Shown piece after piece: positions 43,382 to 49,016 of a stretch of 49,016 nt of DNA. The notes below the pieces were generated by a model, which saw only the letters and a program-made list of their open reading frames with translations, was not told the DNA's origin and did no database searches. Position numbers and translations under genes: made by a program. The stretch covers positions 1 to 49,016 of the forward strand of contig JAFRHT010000063.1 in the NCBI GenBank assembly GCA_017433125.1, given 5' to 3'. The first letter of the stretch is position 1. Every line of letters begins with the position of its first letter. This DNA comes from Solobacterium sp. (GTDB lineage Bacteria; Bacillota_I; Bacilli_A; Erysipelotrichales; Erysipelotrichaceae).

Positions 43382-43935
43382 TTCTGCTGGAACTACTGAT
43401 CGGTTTCCTGAAAGTCGGCTGTTTTGCCTTCGGCGGAGCATATGCCGCAATCCCGCTGATCCGGGATATCGTGCTTTCCTACGGCTGGCTGGATGAAGAA
43501 ATGCTGACGTATATGATTGCCGTCAGTGAAAGCACGCCGGGTCCGATTATGGTGAATCTGGCAACGTATGTAGGCAGCTCGCAGGCCGGCCTGGCCGGGG
43601 CGCTGACAGCCACACTGGCGGTTGTGCTGCCGTCATTCATCATTATCCTGCTGGTGACGGCGCTGCTGAAAACCGTACTGAAAAACCAGTATGTGCAGGC
43701 AGTGCTGCGCGGCCTGAAGCCGGGTATGATCGGCATTATCCTGGCAACGGGTATTGCGATGATCTGCCGGAACGGAATTGTTATAAAAGAAACTGTACAG
43801 ATCCGGCCGCTGCTTCTGACAAGCATGCTCAGTGCCGTTTATTTTGGTTCAAGAAAAATCAGAAAAGGCGGACTCTCACCGATTCAGCTGATCTGCCTGG
43901 CTGCGGCCGCCGGCATTGCCGTATACGGTCTATAA
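43378..43935 (+). CDS. chrA: Chromate transporter family (CHR), short subunit 2
   Basis: 185 aa, the partner of the preceding protein. It has the parallel motifs CFAFGGAYAAIPLIRD and ESTPGPIMVNLATYVG, and the same order of helices. It starts in the stop of subunit 1 (ATGA) and ends before a bidirectional terminator. In known short pairs the two proteins lie in opposite membrane orientation; the sequence alone does not show this. Confidence 0.93.
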   Translation: MILLELLIGFLKVGCFAFGGAYAAIPLIRDIVLSYGWLDEEMLTYMIAVSESTPGPIMVNLATYVGSSQAGLAGALTATLAVVLPSFIIILLVTALLKTVLKNQYVQAVLRGLKPGMIGIILATGIAMICRNGIVIKETVQIRPLLLTSMLSAVYFGSRKIRKGGLSPIQLICLAAAAGIAVYGL

Positions 43936-43940
43936 AAAAA

Positions 43941-43967
43941 CAGAACTGCGTGGCAGTTCTGCTTTTT
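43941..43967. terminator. Bidirectional terminator between chrA and the glycerate kinase gene
   Basis: CAGAACTGC (43941-43949), loop GTG, GCAGTTCTG (43953-43961). CTTTTT follows on the plus strand and seven T follow on the minus strand. Confidence 0.92.
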
Positions 43968-43970
43968 CAG

Positions 43971-45203
43971 TCAGGGCCGGATCAGCAGGACGGTCAGATC
44001 ATTGACATTGGTGCCGGTTGGCCCGGTCATGATCAGTCCTTTGACTTTCTGCAGGGCATGATAGGCATCGTTGTCGGCCAATATATCCGGTATTGATACA
44101 CCCATGTCATGCAGGGCGCCGGCAGTGCTTCCGTCCACGATTCCGCCGGCAGCGTCGGTCGGCCCGTCGGTGCCGTCACTGCCCAGCGAGAACAGCAATA
44201 CGCTGTCCAGGCCGGCAATGCCTTCGGCCGCGGCCAGGGCAAGTTCCTGATTACGGCCGCCAAGTCCTTTGCCGTGTACGTGCACGATTGTTTCGCCGCC
44301 GCAGATATATGCCAGGGCTTTGCTGTCATGACAATGGTCCTGTCCGATGGCTGCCAGGAACCGGCCGGCATCCCGGGCTTCACAGTTCAGGGAGGCGGTC
44401 AGGAAATGCGGCTCATAGCCAAGCCGGCGGCTCGTCTCTTCTGCCGCCGCGCAGAGCTGGCGGACACTGCCGGTAATCCTGGTTTCGACGTTGTCCAGTT
44501 CTTTCGGGGTTTCTGCCTGCAGGCAGGCCAGGGCCTGTTCGGAAAGCTGCAGACGGTATTTTCTGACAATGGCGAGGGCGTCAGCGCAGGTTGTATGATC
44601 TGCGCAGGCCGGGCCGGAGGCGATCATATCGAGCGGATCACCTATGATATCCGAAAGTATCACTGCAAATACCCGGGCCGGGGAAGCCAGTTTGGCATAT
44701 TTGCCGCCTTTGACCAGGGAAAGACGCTTGCGGATTGTATTCATTTCAACGATATCAGCCCCGCAGGCCAGCAGCTGTCTGGTGATATCCTGCAGTTCCC
44801 CCAATGGGATTGCCGGGGCTTCAAACAGGGCCGAACCGCCGCCGGACACCAGGAAGACAAGCAGGTCATCTGCCTGCAGGTTTTCGGCCAGCCGGATGGC
44901 TGCGGCAGTGGCCTGTACGGAGTTGTCGTCTGTAACCGGATGTCCGGCTTCAAAACAGGTCACTTTCGGGATGGTTCCCATCACATGTCCGTATTTGGTT
45001 ATACAGATGCCTTCGTCCAGCCGGCTGCCGAGATATCCGGCGGCTGCGGCACTCATCTGCCAGGCAGCTTTGCCGATCGCCGTAAGGAAAATCCGGCCTT
45101 TGACTTCCGGCAGATCCTGCAGAGCTTTGCGGACGGCGGTGTCGGGGTTTGCGGCGTTCAGGGCCGCGGCAATAATGGTATTTGCATCTTCACGCATGTT
45201 CAT
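43971..45203 (-). CDS. Glycerate 2-kinase (GckA/TtuD, MOFRL family)
   Basis: Phosphorylates D-glycerate, feeding serine, glyoxylate or sugar-acid carbon into glycolysis; 410 aa. The N-terminal DUF4147 part shows GKAAWQMSAAAAGYLG, GHPVTDDNS and SGGGSALFEAP. The C-terminal MOFRL part shows GGRNQELALAAAEG and GSDGTDGPTDAAGGIVDG. Both are complete. GGAGG lies eight bases before ATG 45203. It is three bases downstream of the Nudix gene, so they share a transcript. Confidence 0.94.
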   Translation of the reverse strand: MNMREDANTIIAAALNAANPDTAVRKALQDLPEVKGRIFLTAIGKAAWQMSAAAAGYLGSRLDEGICITKYGHVMGTIPKVTCFEAGHPVTDDNSVQATAAAIRLAENLQADDLLVFLVSGGGSALFEAPAIPLGELQDITRQLLACGADIVEMNTIRKRLSLVKGGKYAKLASPARVFAVILSDIIGDPLDMIASGPACADHTTCADALAIVRKYRLQLSEQALACLQAETPKELDNVETRITGSVRQLCAAAEETSRRLGYEPHFLTASLNCEARDAGRFLAAIGQDHCHDSKALAYICGGETIVHVHGKGLGGRNQELALAAAEGIAGLDSVLLFSLGSDGTDGPTDAAGGIVDGSTAGALHDMGVSIPDILADNDAYHALQKVKGLIMTGPTGTNVNDLTVLLIRP

Positions 45204-45206
45204 GAT

Positions 45207-45842
45207 TCAATCCTCCGGGTGATCTGTCTTTTCATCTGCGGCGGTTCGGCGGGCTTTGAGGGTTTCCAGAAAGTGGTGAAGGATTCCTGCCGTCAGGCCC
45301 CAGATGACTGCTTCTTCCGTTTCATAAAACCACAGGGTTTCCCGCCGGCTGCGGAACTGATACGTCTGGCCGCCGGGCAGAAGCGAAAAGGGGAAGGTGT
45401 CATCAAACTGCCGTTTCAGCTGATAGGTGCCGGCAACCGGTTCCATCCGCAGCAGCCGTTCGACCGGCAGCAGAAAGACGCGTTCAGTCTCGGCTTTGCT
45501 GTAGGTATTGCGGTAATCGTGCAGGAGGCCGATAAAACAGTGAATCTGCGCCGCTCTTGAGGAATATGCATCAGGCATCGGTTTCAGGATTTCAAGCTGG
45601 GAAGGGGCTATAAGAAGCTCCTCGCAGGCTTCCCGTACAGCCGCCTGCCAGGCGGTTTCATCCGGTTCGATTTTTCCCCCGGGAAAGCAGACTTCGCCGC
45701 CCTGCGAAATGGCCGCGCTGCGGACCTCAAACAGGATGCACAGTTCATCATTCTGCTCTACCAGCGGCAAAACGACCGAAAAGCCGGTCGGGGCGGTAAA
45801 ATCCGTGCTGCTGAGAAGGGGATAGATATCTTTCAGATTCAT
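45207..45842 (-). CDS. Nudix hydrolase, CoA-pyrophosphatase type
   Basis: 211 aa. The Nudix box is complete: GGKIEPDETAWQAAVREACEELLI fits G-x5-E-x7-R-E-x2-E-E-x-G/L-U. The upstream segment SAAISQGGEVCFPGGK resembles the CoA-specific LLTxRSxxMRxHxGxVxFPGG extension, so coenzyme A or its thioesters are likely substrates. There is no Shine-Dalgarno site before the ATG at 45842; an eight-base A run takes its place. It is 17 bases after the DUF5662 gene and three before glycerate kinase. Confidence 0.9.
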   Translation of the reverse strand: MNLKDIYPLLSSTDFTAPTGFSVVLPLVEQNDELCILFEVRSAAISQGGEVCFPGGKIEPDETAWQAAVREACEELLIAPSQLEILKPMPDAYSSRAAQIHCFIGLLHDYRNTYSKAETERVFLLPVERLLRMEPVAGTYQLKRQFDDTFPFSLLPGGQTYQFRSRRETLWFYETEEAVIWGLTAGILHHFLETLKARRTAADEKTDHPED

Positions 45843-45859
45843 ATTTTTTTTTGCGCTGT

Positions 45860-46420
45860 TTAACGTCTGGAATGATTTTTCATGGTTTCCCTGATCCGGG
45901 CAAAGGCGGCATCTTCACCGTTTTCAGCCACATCCCGCAGGATCGCTTCCATTTCTGCCGCGGTTTCCGGATGCATATAGTTCCTGGCCGGCCGGGAGAG
46001 GAAATATTCCAGCGGGCTGGCCTGTGTATAGTTTTCTTTCAGGTAGACCCGGCTGGCGGCGATCCGGTCACAGACGCTTTCCACCAGATAACGGTAGGGC
46101 ATCTTCACCGGCTTATAAGCACCTTTCTGCATGTCATACCAGTATTCCCAGTGATGCCGGTTCAGGCCTTTGTGATGGAGCCATCCGGGCGCATAGCCGT
46201 AAAGCTCCCGCTCCGCGTCATAGGGTGAGCGCCAGCCCTGGAAATACTTCACGCTTTCCGCGAGTTCTGCTGGACTGTATTTGGAAAGATCATGTGTCAG
46301 GCCCTGATAATACAGGCCGCAGGCAAAACAGTACCGGCGGACTTCACGGCGGTGATCATGTACGGTTTTCAGATGTCCGGCCAGCTTCTGCATGACAGAA
46401 AGCTTTTTATTCCGAGTCAT
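45860..46420 (-). CDS. DUF5662-like protein, possible HD-type metal enzyme
   Basis: 186 aa, no membrane segment. Conserved-looking features are HLKTVHDHRREV, GLTHDLSKYSPAE and HHKGLNRHHWEYW, a set of His-Asp pairs that looks like a metal-binding HD-like helical fold. The family is of unknown function. The ATG at 46420 has TACAAT six bases upstream and an extended TGA before it, and no Shine-Dalgarno site, so leaderless initiation is likely. It heads a three-gene unit with the Nudix and glycerate kinase genes. Confidence 0.78.
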   Translation of the reverse strand: MTRNKKLSVMQKLAGHLKTVHDHRREVRRYCFACGLYYQGLTHDLSKYSPAELAESVKYFQGWRSPYDAERELYGYAPGWLHHKGLNRHHWEYWYDMQKGAYKPVKMPYRYLVESVCDRIAASRVYLKENYTQASPLEYFLSRPARNYMHPETAAEMEAILRDVAENGEDAAFARIRETMKNHSRR

Positions 46421-46426
46421 ATCCTG

Positions 46427-46435
46427 ATTGTATCA
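46427..46435 (-). promoter_or_regulatory. Extended -10 of the DUF5662 operon
   Basis: On the minus strand TGA-TACAAT (TACAAT at 46432-46427), then six bases to the ATG. Confidence 0.65.
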
Positions 46436-46486
46436 TTCCTGTTCCGAAATCATCATAAGAATGAATGATACTCTCTGGAAAAATCA

Positions 46487-46515
46487 TTGTTTTCTATTCC
46501 CGGGAAGTATATTAT
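46487..46515 (+). promoter_or_regulatory. Promoter of pyk
   Basis: TTGTTT (46487-46492), 17-base spacer, TATTAT (46510-46515). A leader of about 50 bases follows. Confidence 0.75.
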
Positions 46516-46573
46516 GATCAAGTTGTGATCGGGTTTCAGGATACGGTCACTTTACAGAAAAGAGATTTTATTT

Positions 46574-47989
46574 ATGAGAAAAACAAAAATCATATGCACA
46601 ATCGGACCGGCCAGTGATTCCGAGGAAATGCTCACGAAGCTCTGCCTTGCCGGGATGAATGTCGCCCGTCTGAATTTTTCCCACGGGACGCACGAGGAAC
46701 ATCTGAAGCGTATCAATACAATCAAGAAAGTCCGTAATCAGCTGCACCTGCCGGTAGCCATCATGCTGGATACCAAGGGACCGGAATTCCGGATCGGGAC
46801 GTTCAAGGACGGGAAGATCGAACTGGCGGAAGGAAGCCGCTTTACCTTTACCACCGAGAAGGTGGAAGGTGATGACTCGATGGTTTCAGTCAGTTACGGG
46901 AATCTCGCCAACGAAATGAATCCGGGTGATACGATTCTGGTCAATAACGGCCTGCTGGCGTTCCGGGTACTCAGTACAGACGGCACGAGGATCGAGACGG
47001 AAGTCGTCAGCGGCGGGGTGATGTCCGACCGCAAGAGCATGGCTTTCCCGGGCAAGCACATCAAACAGAAATATCTTTCCGAACAGGATGCGAAGGACAT
47101 TCTATTTGGCGTGGAAAATGATGTTGATTTCATTGCGTGCTCATTCGTATCGGTCAAGCAGGATCTGCTCGATATTCAGGAACTCCTCGAAAGCCACGGT
47201 TACGGCCATACCGCGGAACTGATTGCCAAGATCGAAAACCAGTCCGGGGTGGATCAGATCGAGGATATCTGTGAAGCCTGTGACGGCATCATGGTGGCCC
47301 GCGGCGACATGGGCGTCGAAGTCCCGCTGGAGCAGTTGCCTTCCATCCAGAAGAATCTGATTGAAATATGCCGGAAGCTCGGCAAGCGGGCAATCGTTGC
47401 CACGGAAATGCTGGAGTCCATGATTCATAATCCGCGCCCGACCCGGGCAGAGGCTTCCGATGTGGCCAACGCGGTATACGACGGGGCCAGCGCGGTGATG
47501 CTGTCAGGTGAGACTGCCGCCGGACTGTATCCGGAACAGGCGGTGCTGACCATGGCAAAAATCGTCACCGAAACCGAAAAGAACATCCATTACAGCAAGC
47601 GGTTCTATAACTATGAATTCCAGATTAAAAATGATGTGGACGCGATATCCCACGCCACCTGCGGCATGGCCATTGACCTGCACGCCAAAGCCATCGTGGC
47701 CTGCACGCTGAGCGGCCGTACGGCTCGCATGGTTTCCCGGTTCCGCTCACCGGTTGATATCATCGGCCTGACCACTGATGAGAAAACCTGGCGGGGCCTG
47801 GCCCTGTCCTGGGGTGTGACGCCGTGCATGTGTGAAATGTTCAATTCCACCGATGTGCTGTTCTACACCGCCAAGAATGTGGCCCGCGATGTGTTCGCGC
47901 TGCAGCCGGGTGACAATATCATCATTACCGGCGGCGTCACCAACGGTCAGTCAGGCAATACGAATCTGATCAAGATCGAAACCCTGTAA
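46574..47989 (+). CDS. pyk: Pyruvate kinase
   Basis: Converts phosphoenolpyruvate and ADP to pyruvate and ATP; 471 aa. The start RKTKIICTIGPAS, ARLNFSHG, LDTKGPE, the catalytic-Lys region AKIENQSGVDQI, and MVARGDMGVE, ATEMLESM and SGETAAG are all family hallmarks. The C-terminal allosteric domain is present, but the extra PEP-utiliser domain of Bacillus-type pyruvate kinase is absent. The site before the ATG is only GAAAAGAG. It is a single-gene unit. Confidence 0.98.
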   Translation: MRKTKIICTIGPASDSEEMLTKLCLAGMNVARLNFSHGTHEEHLKRINTIKKVRNQLHLPVAIMLDTKGPEFRIGTFKDGKIELAEGSRFTFTTEKVEGDDSMVSVSYGNLANEMNPGDTILVNNGLLAFRVLSTDGTRIETEVVSGGVMSDRKSMAFPGKHIKQKYLSEQDAKDILFGVENDVDFIACSFVSVKQDLLDIQELLESHGYGHTAELIAKIENQSGVDQIEDICEACDGIMVARGDMGVEVPLEQLPSIQKNLIEICRKLGKRAIVATEMLESMIHNPRPTRAEASDVANAVYDGASAVMLSGETAAGLYPEQAVLTMAKIVTETEKNIHYSKRFYNYEFQIKNDVDAISHATCGMAIDLHAKAIVACTLSGRTARMVSRFRSPVDIIGLTTDEKTWRGLALSWGVTPCMCEMFNSTDVLFYTAKNVARDVFALQPGDNIIITGGVTNGQSGNTNLIKIETL

Positions 47990-47993
47990 AAAC

Positions 47994-48023
47994 AGCAGAG
48001 CAGATTGACTGCTCTGTTTTTCT
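47994..48023 (+). terminator. Terminator after pyk
   Basis: CAGAGCA (47996-48002), loop of 7, TGCTCTG (48010-48016), then five T. Confidence 0.9.
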
Positions 48024-48098
48024 CTTGAAAAGGGTACTTACTGCAGCTGCCGGGAGGGTTTGTGAATGCCTATTTCATGAACAAATAGCATGGCAGTA

Positions 48099-48107
48099 TG
48101 ATAGAAT
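48099..48107 (+). promoter_or_regulatory. Extended -10 of nusB-xseA
   Basis: TGA-TAGAAT (TAGAAT at 48102-48107). No good -35 is seen. The leader is short, with GGAGG at 48116-48120. Confidence 0.6.
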
Positions 48108-48125
48108 ATTTCATTGGAGGAAGTT

Positions 48126-48524
48126 ATGACCATCCAGAATGAAAAAGAACTGAACCGTCATGTCAGCCGGACAGCTGCAGTCATCTGTGTCTATCAGTAT
48201 CTCATCTGGCCGCGGGATGCGGAAATCCTTCTTGAAGATGCTGAGGAAGCTGATATCCGCAGTGATGAGTACATGGGCAGGGTCGTGGACACGGCGGTCC
48301 GGGAGAAAGACCGTTATATCGGTTATATCAATCAGGTGCTTGAACACTGGTCTTTTGACCGTCTCGGCATTATTGAACAGGCCATACTGCTGTGCGGCTG
48401 CGCGGAATTTGACCTGAAGACCGTGGAAGCGCCGGTTATCATTGATGAGTATATCCGGATCGCCCGCAAATACGGCGATAAGGATTCCCATAAACTGATC
48501 AACGGGGTTCTTGACAGAATATGA
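48126..48524 (+). CDS. nusB: Transcription antitermination factor NusB
   Basis: Binds boxA RNA with S10 in rRNA antitermination; 132 aa. All-helical composition with the family pattern RTAAVICVYQYL, VLEHWSFDRLGIIEQAILLCGCAEF and PVIIDEYIRIARKYGDKDSHKLINGVLDRI. The ATG at 48126 has GGAGG five bases upstream; a TTG at 48114 would use the ribosome-binding site as coding sequence and is rejected. xseA starts in its stop. Confidence 0.95.
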   Translation: MTIQNEKELNRHVSRTAAVICVYQYLIWPRDAEILLEDAEEADIRSDEYMGRVVDTAVREKDRYIGYINQVLEHWSFDRLGIIEQAILLCGCAEFDLKTVEAPVIIDEYIRIARKYGDKDSHKLINGVLDRI

Positions 48525-49016
48525 GCCAGCGGGCTGTTTCGGTATCCGCCCTGGTTCACTATGTGAAGCAGAAGCTGGAAGGGGACCCGCTGATTCAGAG
48601 AGTGCTGGTGGAAGGAGAAATCAGCAATTTTTCGAATTACCGTTCCGGCCACTGGTATTTCAGCCTGAAGGACGGCGGCGCCCAGATTCGCTGCGTCATG
48701 TTTGCTTCGGCCAACAGCCGTGTGAAGTTCCTGCCGAAGGATGGTGACAAGGTGCTGGTCCAGGCGGACCTGAATGTCTACGAAGCCCGCGGTGAGATGC
48801 AGCTGATCGTCACGGCCATGCAGGCTGCCGGGCTGGGTGAATTGTACCGGCAGTACGAGGAGTTGAAGAAAAAGCTGGAGACGGAAGGGCTCTTTGCCCC
48901 GGAGCACAAGAAACCGCTGCCGCCTTATCCGTTCAGTATCGGGCTGATCACCGGCAAAAATACCGCGGCCCGCTCGGATGTCCTGACAACCCTGCAGAGA
49001 CGCTGGCCGGTGGCTG
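48521..49016 (+). CDS. xseA: Exodeoxyribonuclease VII large subunit, 3' end cut by window edge
   Basis: First 165 codons of XseA. The N-terminal OB-fold has VSVSALVHYVKQKLEGD, VEGEISNF, SGHWYFSLKDGGAQIRCVMF, and GLGELYRQYEELKKKLETEG. The nuclease domain starts at LPPYPFSIGLITGKNTAARSDVL. ATG 48521 overlaps the nusB stop by four bases (ATGA). The usual order nusB-xseA-xseB is expected to continue to the right. Confidence 0.95.
   Translation, partial: MSQRAVSVSALVHYVKQKLEGDPLIQRVLVEGEISNFSNYRSGHWYFSLKDGGAQIRCVMFASANSRVKFLPKDGDKVLVQADLNVYEARGEMQLIVTAMQAAGLGELYRQYEELKKKLETEGLFAPEHKKPLPPYPFSIGLITGKNTAARSDVLTTLQRRWPVA

Noticed and set aside
1-49016. CRISPR arrays, insertion sequences, prophage genes, tRNA and rRNA genes
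   Set aside because: No direct-repeat array, transposase, integrase, phage structural gene or cloverleaf was recognised on either strand by eye; a tRNA scan was not possible here.

Overview
The window looks like chromosomal DNA of a moderately GC-rich, anaerobic, low-complexity-genome member of the Bacillota. Supporting signs are the L21-Prp-L27 operon with an N-terminally extended L27, two T-box leaders, a short Gram-positive-type DnaE, an OmpR/HAMP-kinase pair, and an Hnd-type [FeFe]-hydrogenase. Erysipelotrichia is my best guess, from the TGS-less ThrRS and the overall gene set; this is inference, not proof. No phage, insertion sequence, CRISPR array, rRNA or tRNA gene was seen. Both ends cut through genes (a class A PBP on the left, xseA on the right).

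Layout. 1-9.1 kb: class A penicillin-binding protein (leftward), then dnaE, response regulator, sensor kinase and a methyltransferase-acetyltransferase fusion in an overlapping rightward run. 9.1-13.1 kb: L21 leader, rplU-prp-rpmA, terminator, obgE-ruvA-ruvB. 13.1-14.0 kb: SRAP-domain protein and a divergent small membrane protein. 14.0-22.3 kb: T-box-valS, an alpha/beta hydrolase-glpK pair behind a leader with a terminator, dihydrofolate reductase, T-box-thrS. 22.3-30.5 kb: a ten-gene hydrogenase operon. 30.6-34.7 kb: proS (leftward), guaB, a CAP-domain protein. 34.7-38.5 kb: a polytopic membrane protein facing an ABC permease/ATPase pair. 38.7-42.4 kb: an exported FMN/FAD reductase and a two-gene peptidoglycan O-acetyltransferase. 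42.4-43.9 kb: ArsR repressor plus a two-gene CHR-family transporter. 44-46.4 kb: glycerate kinase, Nudix hydrolase, DUF5662-like protein (leftward). 46.5-49 kb: pyk, nusB, xseA.

The most interesting region is the hydrogenase operon. Four structural subunits of an NAD(P)-linked, probably electron-bifurcating hydrogenase (HndA, HndB, HndC, HndD) enclose six tightly overlapping genes that look like a signalling or maintenance module: two DRTGG-like proteins, two GHKL ATPases, a PHP-family phosphoesterase and a hydrogenase-like iron-sulfur protein whose H-cluster motifs are degenerate. The structural genes use lysine codon AAG almost only (all of those I read in hndC), while the embedded genes mix AAA and AAG, which suggests different expression levels from one transcript.

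A second theme is leaderless initiation. At least four genes (dnaE, the SRAP gene, the CAP gene, the DUF5662 gene) have a -10 hexamer of type TAnAAT exactly six bases before the ATG and no Shine-Dalgarno sequence. Two more (the 96-aa membrane protein and the SGNH gene) are close to this. Other genes in the same window have ordinary leaders with GGAGG-type sites, so two initiation modes seem to coexist.
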